Part shown: positions 54,616-64,000 of the stretch, one piece after another
Numbering within the stretch: position 1 is the stretch's first letter
How the letters are laid out: each line of letters starts with the position of its first letter
DNA from: Gammaproteobacteria bacterium
Lineage (GTDB): Bacteria > Pseudomonadota > Gammaproteobacteria > Steroidobacterales > Steroidobacteraceae
DNA: 64,000 bases
NCBI GenBank assembly: GCA_016874295.1
Contig: VGUH01000003.1
Location: 1-64,000 of the forward strand
Reading direction: 5' to 3'
The notes under the pieces: generated by a model
Told to the model about the DNA's origin: nothing
The model's input: the letters and a program-made list of their open reading frames with translations, nothing else
The model's database searches: none
Program-made: the position numbers and the translations under genes

Positions 54616-55697
54616 CGGTTCCTCCCTTCCGCCAGCAGGCAGAGCTCGGCCATGCGGCGCGCGGCTTCCGGCTGCGCCTGGGCGCGGGCGGTCTCGGCCA
54701 TCGCGAGCAGGCGCGAGCGCCCGTTGCCGAGCAGCGTCGCCAACCGGTTCGCGAGCTCGGGTGCGGTGAGCCCTGCTTCCGAAACGACCTGCGCGGCGCT
54801 GACCCGGCCGAGCCACTCGGCGTTCTGGGTCTGGTGGTCGTCGACCGCCGCGGGAAATGGCACGAGGATCGCGCCGACGCCGGCGGCGGCCAGCTCGGCG
54901 ACGGTGAGCGCGCCGGCGCGCGACACGACCAGGTCCGCCTCGCCGTACGCGGCCGCCATGTCGTCGATGAACGCGCGCACGTCCGCCTGCACGCCGGCGG
55001 CGCGATACGCGGCCTCGGTGGCCTCGCGGTCCGTGGCGCCCGTCTGGTGCAGCACCTGCGGCCGCCACGACTCGGGCAGCAGCGCGATGGCTGCAGGCAC
55101 GAGCCGGTTCAGCGCCGATGCGCCCTGGCTGCCGCCGAACACGAACAGCCGCGCGGGGCCGGTGCGCGTTTCGAAACGCTGGCGCGGCGGCGGCAGCGCC
55201 GTGATCTCCGGCCGTACCGGGTTGCCGACGTAGCGCGCACCCTGGCCGGCCGGGAAGCTGCCAGGGAAGCCCTCCGCAACCTGCGTGGCCAGGTGCGCGA
55301 GCCAGCGGTTGGTGAGCCCGGCGACGGCGTTCTGCTCGTGGATCACGAGCGGCGTGCCCGCAAGCCAGGCGGCGATGCCGCCCGGCCCGGAGGCGAAACC
55401 GCCAAGGCCGAGCACCACGCCGGGCTGCCGGCGGTGCAGCGCGCGCCGCGCCTGGGCGACCGCGCGCAGCAGGCGGACCGGGGCGCCGAGCCAGCGGCCG
55501 ATGCCCTTGCCGCGCAGCCCTTCGACCTCGATCCACTCCGTCGCATAGCCGGCAGCCGGCACGAGTCGCGCTTCGATGCCGCGCTCGGTCCCGAGCCAGA
55601 CGATCTCGCGCACGCGCGAGAGCTCGCCCGCAATCGCGAGTGCCGGAAACACGTGACCGCCGGTGCCGCCCGCCATGATCATGACCGGGCGGCTCAC
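54612..55697 (-). CDS. murG: lipid II synthase MurG
   Basis: The GT28 glycosyltransferase that adds GlcNAc to lipid I on the inner membrane. The 361-residue protein has [76 protein letters not shown] and the UDP-binding [27 protein letters not shown] 55697 overlaps the ftsW stop (GTGA); ATG 55682 is the alternative. Confidence 0.96.
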   Translation of the reverse strand: MSRPVMIMAGGTGGHVFPALAIAGELSRVREIVWLGTERGIEARLVPAAGYATEWIEVEGLRGKGIGRWLGAPVRLLRAVAQARRALHRRQPGVVLGLGGFASGPGGIAAWLAGTPLVIHEQNAVAGLTNRWLAHLATQVAEGFPGSFPAGQGARYVGNPVRPEITALPPPRQRFETRTGPARLFVFGGSQGASALNRLVPAAIALLPESWRPQVLHQTGATDREATEAAYRAAGVQADVRAFIDDMAAAYGEADLVVSRAGALTVAELAAAGVGAILVPFPAAVDDHQTQNAEWLGRVSAAQVVSEAGLTAPELANRLATLLGNGRSRLLAMAETARAQAQPEAARRMAELCLLAEGRNR

Positions 55698-56881
55698 TGC
55701 GCCCGCCCCTCGGGCGGGAGCGCACTCTTGCCGGACACGGCGACCTCGTGGTGGACGCGCAGCAGCATGCCGACCCACGCGAGCGTCACCAGCATGCTCG
55801 AGCGGCCGTACGACAGGAGCGGCAGCGTGAGGCCCTTGGTGGGCAGGAGCCCCAAGTTGACGCCGATGTTCAGGAACGCCTGCAGCCCGATCCACACGCC
55901 GAACCCGGCGGCGAGGCAGGCGTGCAGCGGCATGCCGGCGTCGGCAGCGAGCCGCGAGAGGCGCAGGCTGCGCAGCACGATCACCAGAAAGCCGAGCACG
56001 ACCACGAGCACGCCCACCAGGCCGAATTCCTCGGCCAGCACCGCAAATACGAAGTCGGTGTGCGCCTCCGGCAGGTAGAAGAGTTTCTGGATGCTCGATC
56101 CGAGGCCGACGCCGAACCATTCCCCGCGGCCCACTGCGATCAGCGACTGGGTCAGCTGGAAACCGCTGTCGAACGGATCCGACCAAGGATCGAGGAAGGC
56201 GAGTATGCGTTTCAGGCGGTACGGGCTGAGCACCGCGAGCGCAGCGACGCCCGCGGCGCCCACGCCGCACACCAGGAGAAAGTCGCGCATCCGTGCGCCG
56301 GCGACGAACAGCACGGCCGTGCCGGTGACGCACAGCACGACCGCGGCGCCGAAATCGGGCTCGGCGAGCAGCAACACCGCGGCCAGCCCCAGCACGGCGA
56401 GCGGCTTCCAGAAACCCTGCGCCGAGGCCCGCAGCTCGGTCTGGTGGCGCACGGCGAAGATTGCGATGTAGGTGACCAGCAGCCAGCGCGCGAGCTCGGA
56501 CGGCTGCAGGTTGAGCGGTCCGAGGCGGATCCAGCGGCGGCTGCCGTTGACCTCGTGGCCGATGCCCGGCACCAGCACGATGACGAGCAGCGCGCAGCTC
56601 GCGATCAGCAGCCAGGGCGCAAGGCGCCTCCAGGCGGCGATCGGCACGGCGAGCACGGCGGTCGCGAGCGTGCAGCCGGGCACGACCGACAGGAACTGGC
56701 GCTGGAAGTAGAAGAACGGCTCGACGCCGTTGCGCTCGCTGACGGTGAGAGAGGCGGAAGTCACCATGACCAGCCCGACCAGCAGCAGGCCGAATACCGC
56801 GGTGACGATCACCGCGTCGATCGCGAGGCGCTGCTGGCGGCCCGCCGAGCGCGAGAACTGCAATGCGGCGCTCATGCTCAT
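55694..56881 (-). CDS. ftsW: septal peptidoglycan polymerase FtsW
   Basis: A SEDS-family glycosyltransferase working with FtsI at the septum. The 395-residue, ~10-helix membrane protein shows [44 protein letters not shown] (catalytic Asp region), [40 protein letters not shown] and [15 protein letters not shown]. The start (ATG 56881 or 56875) overlaps murD. The cytoplasmic head is short. Confidence 0.96.
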   Translation of the reverse strand: MSMSAALQFSRSAGRQQRLAIDAVIVTAVFGLLLVGLVMVTSASLTVSERNGVEPFFYFQRQFLSVVPGCTLATAVLAVPIAAWRRLAPWLLIASCALLVIVLVPGIGHEVNGSRRWIRLGPLNLQPSELARWLLVTYIAIFAVRHQTELRASAQGFWKPLAVLGLAAVLLLAEPDFGAAVVLCVTGTAVLFVAGARMRDFLLVCGVGAAGVAALAVLSPYRLKRILAFLDPWSDPFDSGFQLTQSLIAVGRGEWFGVGLGSSIQKLFYLPEAHTDFVFAVLAEEFGLVGVLVVVLGFLVIVLRSLRLSRLAADAGMPLHACLAAGFGVWIGLQAFLNIGVNLGLLPTKGLTLPLLSYGRSSMLVTLAWVGMLLRVHHEVAVSGKSALPPEGRAQ

Positions 56882-58215
56882 GCCGGCAGCGCCCGCGCGG
56901 CGGCGGCGAAGGCGTCGCCGCGCTCGGCATAGTCGCGGAACATGTCAAAGCTCGCGCAGGCCGGGGACAGCAGCACCGTGTCGCCCGGCTGCGCGAGCGC
57001 GGCCGCGGCGCCAACCGCCTCGTCCATCGAGCCGGCCAAGGTCACGGCGCAGGAATTCGCGAGCGCGGCCGCGAGCAGCGCCGCGTCGCGCCCGATCAGC
57101 ACCGCGTGCCTGACTTTGTCGCGGCAGGCCGCGCCGAGCGGCACGAAGTCCTGGCCCTTGCCCTCGCCGCCGGCGATCAGCACCAGCGGACCGTCGAGAC
57201 CGGCGATCGCCGCGGTCGTCGCGCCGACGTTGGTACCCTTGGAATCGTCGATCCACGCCACGCCCTGCCGGTCGAGGACGTGCTGGGCACGGTGCGGCAG
57301 GCCGCCGAAACGGCACAGCACGCCGGTCATGGTCGCGCGCGGCAGCCCCGCCACGCTGCCGACCGCGAGCGCCGCGAGCGCGTTCGCCGCGTTGTGCCGG
57401 CCCGGCAGGCGCAACGCCGAGCGCGGCAGCAGCGCCTGCCCGGCCTCGGCCAGCCACTCCTCGCCACCCCGCGACAGCAGGCGGAAGTCGGCGTCGCCGC
57501 GCGTGAGGCTGAAGCCGACCCGGCGCTGGCCCGGCCGCGGCATGCGCACCACCAGCGCGTCGTCGAGGTTCACGACCGCGGTCGCCGCGCGCTCGAAGAT
57601 GCGCGCCTTCGCGGCCGCGTACTCGGCGACGCCCGCGTAGCGGTCAAGGTGATCCGGCGTGACATTGAGCACGGCCGCCGCTTCGAGCTGCAGCGAGTGG
57701 GTGGTCTCGAGCTGGTACGAGGACAGCTCGAGCACGTACATGGCGGCGGGCGGTCCCTCGAGCAGGTCGAGCGCCGGCTCGCCGAGATTGCCGCCGACCC
57801 GAACGGCGATCCCCGCGGCCTTTGCGAATTCGCCCACCAGCGTCGTGACCGTGCTCTTGCCATTGGTGCCGGTGATGCCGAGCACGCGGCCGCCCGCCTC
57901 GCGCGCGAACAGCTCGATGTCGCCCACGAGGTCGAGTCCGCGCGCGGCGGCGAGGCGCAGCAGCGGCTCGCCGAGCGAAACGCCCGGCGAGACCACGATC
58001 TGGTCCGCGCCCTCGAGCACCGCCGGATCGAAGCCGCCGAGCGCCGTCGCCGCCTGCGGCACGAAGCGCCGCAAGTCGGCGAGCCCCGGCGGTTCGGCGC
58101 GCGAGTCGGTGACGACCAGCCGATGCCCGCGCGCGGCCAGGTGCCGGGCGGCCGAGAGGCCGGTCCGGCCGAGGCCGACGATCACGCTGCGGGGACTGCC
58201 GGTGGCTTCACGCAT
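56878..58215 (-). CDS. murD: UDP-N-acetylmuramoyl-L-alanine--D-glutamate ligase
   Basis: Adds D-Glu to UDP-MurNAc-L-Ala. The 445-residue Mur ligase has SVIVGLGRTGLSAARHLAAR, VSPGVSLGEPLLRLA, P-loop ITGTNGKSTVTTL, LNVTPDHLDRYAGV and the C-terminal WIDDSKGTNVGATTAAIAGL and LLSPACASFDMFRDYAERGD. ATG 58215 shares a base with the mraY stop (TGATG... on the coding strand). A longer frame into mraY is antisense-free but out of frame with it and is rejected. Confidence 0.97.
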   Translation of the reverse strand: MREATGSPRSVIVGLGRTGLSAARHLAARGHRLVVTDSRAEPPGLADLRRFVPQAATALGGFDPAVLEGADQIVVSPGVSLGEPLLRLAAARGLDLVGDIELFAREAGGRVLGITGTNGKSTVTTLVGEFAKAAGIAVRVGGNLGEPALDLLEGPPAAMYVLELSSYQLETTHSLQLEAAAVLNVTPDHLDRYAGVAEYAAAKARIFERAATAVVNLDDALVVRMPRPGQRRVGFSLTRGDADFRLLSRGGEEWLAEAGQALLPRSALRLPGRHNAANALAALAVGSVAGLPRATMTGVLCRFGGLPHRAQHVLDRQGVAWIDDSKGTNVGATTAAIAGLDGPLVLIAGGEGKGQDFVPLGAACRDKVRHAVLIGRDAALLAAALANSCAVTLAGSMDEAVGAAAALAQPGDTVLLSPACASFDMFRDYAERGDAFAAAARALPA

Positions 58216-59300
58216 CAACGGAGCTTCAGCGTGGCCAGCCCGACCAGGACCAGCATGAAGGAGATGATCCAGAAGCGGACGATGACCTTGGGCTCCGCCC
58301 AGCCCTTCAGCTCGTAGTGGTGGTGGATCGGCGCCATCCGGAAGATGCGCTTGCCGCGCAGGCGGAACGAGGCCACCTGCAGGATGACGGAGACCGTCTC
58401 GAGCACGAACAGGCCGCCCATGATCGCGAGCACGATTTCCTGGCGCACGATCACGGCCACGACCCCGAGCGCCGCGCCGAGCGCGAGCGCGCCGATGTCG
58501 CCCATGAATACCTGCGCCGGGTAGGTGTTGAACCACAGGAACCCGAGCCCGGCGCCGACGATGGTGGCGCAGAAGATCAGCATCTCCCCGGCGCCCGGCA
58601 CGCTCGGGATCTGCAGGTAGGCGGAGAAGTTGACGTGACCGGTGACGTAGGCGAACACGCCGAGGCCGCCCGCGACCATCACGCACGGCATGACTGCCAG
58701 CCCGTCGAGGCCGTCGGTCAGGTTGACCGCATTGCTCGAGCCGACGATCACGAAGTAGGTCAGCGCGACGAATGCGGCGGCGCTCATCGGCAGCGCGAAC
58801 GCCTTGAAGAACGGCACGTAGAGCGCGGTTTCCGCGGCAGTCTCGGCGGTCTGCCAGAGCGCGAGCGCCGCGGCCAGGCCGGCGAGCGACTGCCACAGGT
58901 ATTTCCAGCGCGCCGCCAGCCCGCGCGGGTCGCGCACCACCAGCTTCAGGTAGTCGTCGTAGAAGCCGATCAGGCCAAAGGCGAGCGTGACCGAGAGCGC
59001 AATCCACACGAAGCGGTTGTCGAGGTCCGCCCACAGGAGCGTGCCCGCGCCCACCGCGACCAGGATCAGCGCACCGCCCATGGTCGGTGTGCCCTTCTTG
59101 CCGAGGTGCGAGCCCGGGCCGTCGTCGCGCACCACCTGGCCGATCTGGCGTGCCACGAGCATGCGGATCATTGACGGCCCGACGAACAGGGCGATCGTGA
59201 GCGCGGTGAGCGCGGCCAGGATCGCGCGCAGCGTCAGGTACTGAAATACGCGGAACCCGCCGTAGTACCCCGCCAGCCAGTCGAACAGTTCGGGCAGCAT
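58215..59300 (-). CDS. mraY: phospho-MurNAc-pentapeptide translocase MraY
   Basis: Transfers phospho-MurNAc-pentapeptide to undecaprenyl phosphate, giving lipid I. The 361-residue, ten-helix protein (E. coli 360) has the catalytic [44 protein letters not shown] and [23 protein letters not shown] 59300 is nine bases after the murF stop. Confidence 0.97.
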   Translation of the reverse strand: MLPELFDWLAGYYGGFRVFQYLTLRAILAALTALTIALFVGPSMIRMLVARQIGQVVRDDGPGSHLGKKGTPTMGGALILVAVGAGTLLWADLDNRFVWIALSVTLAFGLIGFYDDYLKLVVRDPRGLAARWKYLWQSLAGLAAALALWQTAETAAETALYVPFFKAFALPMSAAAFVALTYFVIVGSSNAVNLTDGLDGLAVMPCVMVAGGLGVFAYVTGHVNFSAYLQIPSVPGAGEMLIFCATIVGAGLGFLWFNTYPAQVFMGDIGALALGAALGVVAVIVRQEIVLAIMGGLFVLETVSVILQVASFRLRGKRIFRMAPIHHHYELKGWAEPKVIVRFWIISFMLVLVGLATLKLR

Positions 59301-59309
59301 GCTGCTCCC

Positions 59310-60689
59310 TCAGTTCCCGTTGCCGGCTGCGGGCAGAGCGGTTGCAAGCCGCTCCACGACGCGTTCCAGGCAGTTGATGCGTGAGCCCTTCACGAGCGCG
59401 GTGACGCCGGGCTCGAGGCTTGCCGCGAGCGCGTCACCGAGGCGCGCCGGGTCCTCGTACCAGGTCGCGCGCGCACCGAACGCATCCACCGCGTGGCGGG
59501 CCGCGGCGCCGACCGCGAACAGACGCGTGATGCCCGCGCGGCGTGCGTAGTCGCCGACCCCGGCGTGGCTCGCGACGGTCCCCGCCCCGAGCTCGGCCAT
59601 CTCGCCGAGCACCAGCCAGTGCTCTCCCGGCAGCGCGCACAGCACGTCGATGCCGGCGCGCACCGAGCTCGGGTTGGCGTTGTAGGAGTCGTCGATCAGC
59701 CAGGATCCGCGCAGCCCTGTCTTCAGCTGCAGGCGACCCGCCACCGGGCGCATCTTCTCGAGACCCGCGACGATGGCCGGCAGCGGGACGCCGGCCGCAT
59801 GTGCGGCCGCGGCTGCGCCGAGCGCGTTCGACACGTTGTGGCGGCCCGCGAGCGGCAGCTTGACGCGCGCCTGTTCGCCCGCCACCGACAACACGAACGC
59901 GGTGACGAACCCGCCGGCCTCGATCTGGCCGGCGATCGCCTGGGCGCGCACGTCGGCGGGCGCGTCGATCCCGAAGCGCACGATGCGCGCGCCGCGCGGC
60001 GCCATGGTCAGCCACAACTCGCAGAACGGGTCGTCGGCATTGACGACGGCGATCCCGTCCGCACCGAGCGCGGCGAACATCTCGCCCTCGGCGCGCGCGA
60101 CGCCGGCGAGGTCGCCGAAACCCTCGAGGTGTTCGTCGCCGGCGTTGGTCACGAGCGCGATGGCGGGTTTCGCGAGCGCCGCGAGCGCGGCGATCTCGCC
60201 CGGGTGGTTTGCGCCCATCTCGATCACGGCGTAGCGGTGTGCGGGCGCGAGGCCGAGTAGCGTCAGCGGGACGCCTATATGGTTATTGAGGTTGCCGCGC
60301 GTCGCGAGCGTCGGGCCGTGGCCCGAGAGGATGGCAGCGAGCATCTCCTTGCTGGTCGTCTTGCCGTTGCTGCCGCCGACGCCAATCACCAGCGCGCCGC
60401 TCCTGGCGCGCCAGGCCGCGGCCAGCGCGGAAAGCGCGGCCTGCGTGTCGCGCACCACGACCTGCGGCAGCGGCAGCGCGGCAGGCCGCGCGACCAGGGC
60501 GCCGGCCGCGCCACGCGTGCGGGCGGCGTCGAGGAAGTCGTGCCCGTCGAAACGCTCGCCGCGCAGCGCGACGAACAGCATGCCCGGCTCGAGGGTGCGC
60601 GTATCGATCCCGACGCCGGCGAACGCTGCGTCCTCGCCGTGGAGGCGCCCCCCGGTCGCTGCCGCGACTTCCGACATCCGGCCCTTCAT
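59310..60689 (-). CDS. murF: UDP-N-acetylmuramoyl-tripeptide--D-alanyl-D-alanine ligase
   Basis: Adds the D-Ala-D-Ala made by DdlB. The 459-residue Mur ligase has GIDTRTLEPGMLFVALRGER, P-loop GVGGSNGKTTSKEMLA, the carbamoyl-Lys region YAVIEMGANHPGEIAALA, LVTNAGDEHLEGFGDL and WLIDDSYNANPSSVRAGIDV. ATG 60689 overlaps the murE stop (ATGA); ten further open codons upstream are not family-like. Confidence 0.97.
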   Translation of the reverse strand: MKGRMSEVAAATGGRLHGEDAAFAGVGIDTRTLEPGMLFVALRGERFDGHDFLDAARTRGAAGALVARPAALPLPQVVVRDTQAALSALAAAWRARSGALVIGVGGSNGKTTSKEMLAAILSGHGPTLATRGNLNNHIGVPLTLLGLAPAHRYAVIEMGANHPGEIAALAALAKPAIALVTNAGDEHLEGFGDLAGVARAEGEMFAALGADGIAVVNADDPFCELWLTMAPRGARIVRFGIDAPADVRAQAIAGQIEAGGFVTAFVLSVAGEQARVKLPLAGRHNVSNALGAAAAAHAAGVPLPAIVAGLEKMRPVAGRLQLKTGLRGSWLIDDSYNANPSSVRAGIDVLCALPGEHWLVLGEMAELGAGTVASHAGVGDYARRAGITRLFAVGAAARHAVDAFGARATWYEDPARLGDALAASLEPGVTALVKGSRINCLERVVERLATALPAAGNGN

Positions 60690-62170
60690 CGTGCGGCACC
60701 GAGGTGCGCAGCCAGGCACTCACGGTCGCTGAAGCGGCGCCGCTCGTCGCCGACCAGCTGGTAGTCCTCGTGGCCCTTGCCGGCGATCAGCACCGCATCG
60801 CCGGCGCGCGCCCCGGCGAGGGCCGCGCCGATCGCGCGCCCGCGCTCCCGCTCGATGAGCGCGTCTCCCGGGCGGCGCATGCCGCGCAGGATCATTGCGA
60901 CGATGCCGTCCGCATCCTCGCCGCGCGGGTTGTCGTCGGTCACCACCACGCGGTCCGCCAGGCGCTCGGCGACTTCGCCCATGAGCGGCCGCTTGCCGGG
61001 ATCGCGCTCGCCGCCGCAGCCGAAAACCACCGACACGCGGCCGCGCGCGTGCGCACGTACCGCCGCGAGCGCCTTCGCGAGCGCGTCCGGCGTATGCGCG
61101 TAGTCAACCACCGCGAGCGCCCCGTTCGGCATCCGGTAGCTTTCCATGCGACCCGGGGGTGCGGTGCACTCGCCGAGCGCGGCGAGTGCGGCATCGACGT
61201 CGAACTGCCAGGCAGCGAGTGCAGCGAGCGTGACTGCAAGATTTTCCGCGTTGAAATCACCGAGCAGCCGCGAGCGCAGGCGGCGCACGCCGAAGTGGCC
61301 CTGGATCTCGAGCTCGAGACCGCCTTGCGAGGCGATCACGCGACGTACGTGGACGAAGCGCTGCGCTGCGGGCGCCTCGCCGCCGACCGCCACCGCAGTC
61401 AGTTCGACGCCGGGCGCGAGCGCAGCGGCGAAACGCGACCCGACCGGATCGCCGACATTGATCACCGCGTGCTCGAGGCCCGGCATCGCGAACAGGCGCC
61501 GCTTCGCCTCGGCGTAGCGTTCCATCGACCCGTGGTAGTCGAGGTGGTCGCGCGTAAGGTTGCAGAACGCCGCGACCCGCATGCGCACGCCGTCGACGCG
61601 CCGCTGGTCGAGCGCGTGCGAGGAGACCTCCATGGCGACGTGGGTCGCGCCCGCATCGGCGAACGCGCGCAGCTGGCGGTGCAGCGTGATGACGTCTGGC
61701 GTCGTCAGGGGCGCGCCCTCGACAGCAGGCGGGAAGCCCGCGCCCAGCGTGCCGAGGTAGGCACCGCGGCGCGCGAGGCGCTCCACGGCCGAAGCGAGCA
61801 GCCACGCGCAGGTCGTCTTGCCGTTGGTGCCGGTCACGCCTGCGACGGTGAGACGCGACGAAGGCATGCCGTAGAAGCGGTCGGCGATGGCACCCAGTCG
61901 GTCGCGGAGGCCCTGCACCGCCACGAACGGCACCTGCGCGCCGGCGCTGCCGGGCTCGCGCCGCTCGGCCGGGTCCCACAGCACGGCCGGTGCGCCGCGC
62001 GCGATCGCCTCGCCCGCATGGTCGAGGCCGTGACTGCGCGTGCCGGCGAGCGCGACGAAGGCGTCGCCGAGCGCGACCGCGCGCGAGTCGAGCGTGAGCC
62101 CGGTGATCGGCAGGCGGGGCGCCGCTGCGACGCCCGACAGCAGCTCGTCGAGGGCGAGGCGCGCGGTCAC
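60686..62170 (-). CDS. murE: UDP-MurNAc-tripeptide synthetase (mDAP-adding)
   Basis: Adds the third residue of the stem peptide. The 494-residue ligase has LTLDSRAVALGDAFVALAGT, P-loop GVTGTNGKTTCAWLLA, EVSSHALDQRRVDG, LTRDHLDYHGSMERY and VVTDDNPRGEDADGIVAMIL. The DNPR motif is the meso-diaminopimelate-specific form, so this organism uses mDAP. GTG 62170 overlaps the ftsI stop (GTGA). Confidence 0.97.
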   Translation of the reverse strand: MTARLALDELLSGVAAAPRLPITGLTLDSRAVALGDAFVALAGTRSHGLDHAGEAIARGAPAVLWDPAERREPGSAGAQVPFVAVQGLRDRLGAIADRFYGMPSSRLTVAGVTGTNGKTTCAWLLASAVERLARRGAYLGTLGAGFPPAVEGAPLTTPDVITLHRQLRAFADAGATHVAMEVSSHALDQRRVDGVRMRVAAFCNLTRDHLDYHGSMERYAEAKRRLFAMPGLEHAVINVGDPVGSRFAAALAPGVELTAVAVGGEAPAAQRFVHVRRVIASQGGLELEIQGHFGVRRLRSRLLGDFNAENLAVTLAALAAWQFDVDAALAALGECTAPPGRMESYRMPNGALAVVDYAHTPDALAKALAAVRAHARGRVSVVFGCGGERDPGKRPLMGEVAERLADRVVVTDDNPRGEDADGIVAMILRGMRRPGDALIERERGRAIGAALAGARAGDAVLIAGKGHEDYQLVGDERRRFSDRECLAAHLGAAR

Positions 62171-63885
62171 AGCCCCTCCTCCGCGGCCGCGAGCGGCGTG
62201 ACGCGCGCGAGGTCGTCCGGCGCGACCGTCATCAGGCGCAGCGCGCCCGACGTCACTGCCGAGAACACGGGCGCGGCGACGTCGCCGCCGTAATACAGGC
62301 TGCCCTGCGGCTCGTCCACCATGACGACGACCGCGAGGCGCGGCGCGGTCGCGGGCACGACACCCGCGAACACGGACAGGTAGCGGTCCGTCGAGTAGCC
62401 GCCGGACACCGCTTTCCACGCCGTGCCGGTCTTGCCCGCGACGCGGTAGCCGGCGACCGCAGCCTTGGAGCCGGTGCCGGCCGGGGTCACCGCTTCCTCG
62501 AGCAGGCCGATCAGGTCGCGTGCGACGCTCGCCGGCAGCACGCGCTCGCCCGCGACCGGCCCGTCAACACGTCGGAATGTGACCGGCCGGTGCACGCCGA
62601 AGGCGCCGATCGTCGCGTAGGCCTGCGCGAGCTGCAGCGGCGTCACCGAAAGGCCGTAGCCGTAGGATATCGTCGCGACGTTGACCGGCCGCCAGGTGCC
62701 GGCGCCGGTCAGGAGGCCGGCGGATTCGCCAGGGAACCCGCTCGCGGTCACCTCGCCGAATCCGAGCGCGCGCAGCGTCGAGTGGATGTGGCTGCGGTCG
62801 AGGGAGAGCGCGATCTTCGCCATGCCCACGTTGCTCGAGCGCGCGAGGACCTGGCCGACGTCGATCGTGCCGAGGTCGTGCTTGTCGCGTACGGTCAACG
62901 TGCCGACCCGGAACGGCGTCGCGTCGATCGTTGTGTTCGCGCGGTAGCGGCCCGAGGCAAGCGCCGCCGCGACCACGAACGGCTTGATGCTCGAACCGGG
63001 CTCGAAGATGTCGGTGACCGCGCGGTTACGGTAGCGCGCGACCTCGTACTGCCCGCGGTCGTTCGGGTTGAAGGCCGGCTGGTTGACCATCGCCAGCACT
63101 TCGCCGGTCGCGACATCGAGCACGATGACGGTGCCGGCGCGCGCGCGGTGCTGGCGCATCGCGGCCTTCAGTTCGCGGTAGGCGAGGTACTGCACCCGCA
63201 GGTCGATGCTGGTGACGAGGTCCTGGCCCTGGGATGGAGCCTGCACGACCTCGACGTTCTGGATCACGCGCCCGCGCCCGTCCTGCAGCACGCGCTTCTC
63301 GCCGTTGACGCCCTTGAGCGTGCGGTCGAAGGCGAGCTCGAGGCCTTCCTGCCCCTCTTCGTCGAGGCTGGTGAAGCCGAGCAGGTGTCCGGTGACTTCC
63401 GCGTTCGGGTAGAAGCGCTTGTACTCGCGCTGGAAATAAACGCCGGGCAGCGTGAGCTTGCGCACCGCCTCCTTCCTGACGGGATCGACGTGGCGCTCGA
63501 CGTACAGGAACTCGCGGTCGAGGTTGCTCGTAACGCGCTGCTCGAGCCACTGGCGGTTGATGCCGAGGGCGCGCGCGAGCTTCGGGATTCCCTCGCCCGC
63601 TTCCGCGAACTCCGGCGGGTTGACCCAGACGCTCTCGACCGGCGAGCTGGCCGCGAGCGGCTCGCCGAAGCGGTCCTGGATCGCGCCGCGGTGCGCGATG
63701 ATCGGCGCCGTGCGCGCGTGACGCTTGTCCGCCTGCCGCTCGATGAACTCGCGGTCGAGGACCTGAAGCTGGACCGCGCGGCCGACCAGCACCAGCGAGA
63801 CGACAGTGAGCGCTGCCGCGAGGAAGCGCGCACGGCCGCGGAACTGCAGGGCGTCGAACTCGATCTCGCCGTCGCGCCGCCTCAT
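62167..63885 (-). CDS. ftsI: septal peptidoglycan transpeptidase FtsI (PBP3)
   Basis: A class B penicillin-binding protein crosslinking septal peptidoglycan. The 572-residue protein has a short basic head, one membrane helix (LAAALTVVSLVLVGRAVQL), a pedestal domain (APIIAHRGAIQDRFGEPLAA), and the transpeptidase motifs SIKP (EPGSSIKPF), SSN (ARSSNVGMAKIAL) and KTG (AGKTGTAWK). ATG 63885 (MRRRDGEIEFD) overlaps the ftsL stop; the frame is open to 63975 but that part is antisense-free ftsL in another frame. Confidence 0.97.
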   Translation of the reverse strand: MRRRDGEIEFDALQFRGRARFLAAALTVVSLVLVGRAVQLQVLDREFIERQADKRHARTAPIIAHRGAIQDRFGEPLAASSPVESVWVNPPEFAEAGEGIPKLARALGINRQWLEQRVTSNLDREFLYVERHVDPVRKEAVRKLTLPGVYFQREYKRFYPNAEVTGHLLGFTSLDEEGQEGLELAFDRTLKGVNGEKRVLQDGRGRVIQNVEVVQAPSQGQDLVTSIDLRVQYLAYRELKAAMRQHRARAGTVIVLDVATGEVLAMVNQPAFNPNDRGQYEVARYRNRAVTDIFEPGSSIKPFVVAAALASGRYRANTTIDATPFRVGTLTVRDKHDLGTIDVGQVLARSSNVGMAKIALSLDRSHIHSTLRALGFGEVTASGFPGESAGLLTGAGTWRPVNVATISYGYGLSVTPLQLAQAYATIGAFGVHRPVTFRRVDGPVAGERVLPASVARDLIGLLEEAVTPAGTGSKAAVAGYRVAGKTGTAWKAVSGGYSTDRYLSVFAGVVPATAPRLAVVVMVDEPQGSLYYGGDVAAPVFSAVTSGALRLMTVAPDDLARVTPLAAAEEGL

Positions 63886-64000
63886 TGCGCGAGGATCTCG
63901 ACTTCGTCCGGCCGCGGGAACACCATCTCGCGACGGTCCGCGGCCACGCGCTCGACGATCGCGGGATTCGACCACGAGCCCTGCTCGAGCTGATACTGGC
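63882..64000 (-). CDS. ftsL: cell division protein FtsL, C-terminal part (cut by window edge)
   Basis: Thirty-nine codons up to the TGA at 63884-63882 read YQLEQGSWSNPAIVERVAAD and end FPRPDEVEILAQ. The QLEQGSWxxxxxVExxA-type pattern and a position just before ftsI with an ATGA overlap identify the C-terminus of FtsL, the bitopic coiled-coil partner of FtsB and FtsQ. The membrane helix and start lie outside the window. Confidence 0.85.
   Translation of the reverse strand, partial: QYQLEQGSWSNPAIVERVAADRREMVFPRPDEVEILAQ

Noticed and set aside
63886-63975. Longer FtsI with 30 extra N-terminal residues
   Set aside because: The extra codons overlap ftsL in another frame; FtsI similarity and the ATGA junction favour ATG 63885.

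Overview
The window is a GC-rich chromosomal segment whose gene order is that of a gammaproteobacterium. Three blocks show this: recA-recX-alaS-lysC-csrA-tRNA-Ser, sucC facing a pilS/pilD-coaE-zapD-yacG block, and the complete division and cell-wall (dcw) cluster running from ftsL to ftsZ-lpxC and on to secA. The sucC|pilS...pilD-coaE arrangement is most like Xanthomonadales/Nevskiales-type relatives (inference; no phylogeny was run). Genes are tightly packed, with many 1-4 nt start/stop overlaps and frequent GTG or TTG starts. No phage, insertion sequence with a transposase, CRISPR array or rRNA operon is visible.

Layout. 1-11.1 kb: tRNA-Ser, csrA, lysC, an Lrp-family regulator, a DUF6356 protein, a retropepsin-like protease, alaS, recX, recA, then thpR, pncC, a Rieske oxygenase and an enoyl-CoA hydratase. 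11.2-22.5 kb: mutS, a methyltransferase / small membrane protein / membrane sulfatase cassette, a lipase, aspS, an FmdB zinc ribbon protein and clpB. 22.7-27.0 kb: a six-gene coenzyme A operon (panG-panB-panC-coaC-coaB-coaX). 27.2-30.6 kb: a ZIP transporter, pgeF and rluD, with bamD divergent. 30.6-34.4 kb: sucC-sucD-nadE. 34.4-37.4 kb: pilD-coaE-zapD-yacG. 37.1-41.6 kb: two divergent secreted S9 peptidases. 41.7-47.7 kb: a Nudix/ThiE-like fusion, secA, an M23 peptidase, dciA and lpxC. 47.9-64 kb: the dcw cluster, with ftsL cut by the window edge.

The most unusual content is of two kinds. First, the coenzyme A operon has a DUF2520/PanG-type ketopantoate reductase and separate CoaC and CoaB proteins in place of PanE and fused CoaBC, and its CoaB resembles the monofunctional streptococcal/enterococcal form. 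Second, there are marks of genome remodelling. PilD carries what looks like the N-terminus of the sensor kinase PilS, as if pilR-pilB-pilA-pilC had been deleted. Three families of palindromic repeats sit at gene ends: A (GGTGCCGGGTCGCAC type, 3 copies), B (GGGGTCAGTCCCCTTCAG type, 3 copies) and C (CGAGCGAGCG type, 2 sites, one inside the dcw cluster). Copies appear to have replaced the C-terminus of MutS, the stop codon of yacG and the start codon of a lipase. One methyltransferase gene also shows two compensating frameshifts around its SAM-binding motif.

Together the genes cover DNA repair (recA, recX, mutS, mutT), aminoacylation, CoA and NAD synthesis, the TCA cycle, outer-membrane assembly (bamD, lpxC), protein export (secA) and the peptidoglycan/division machine (mur, fts, ddlB, zapD).
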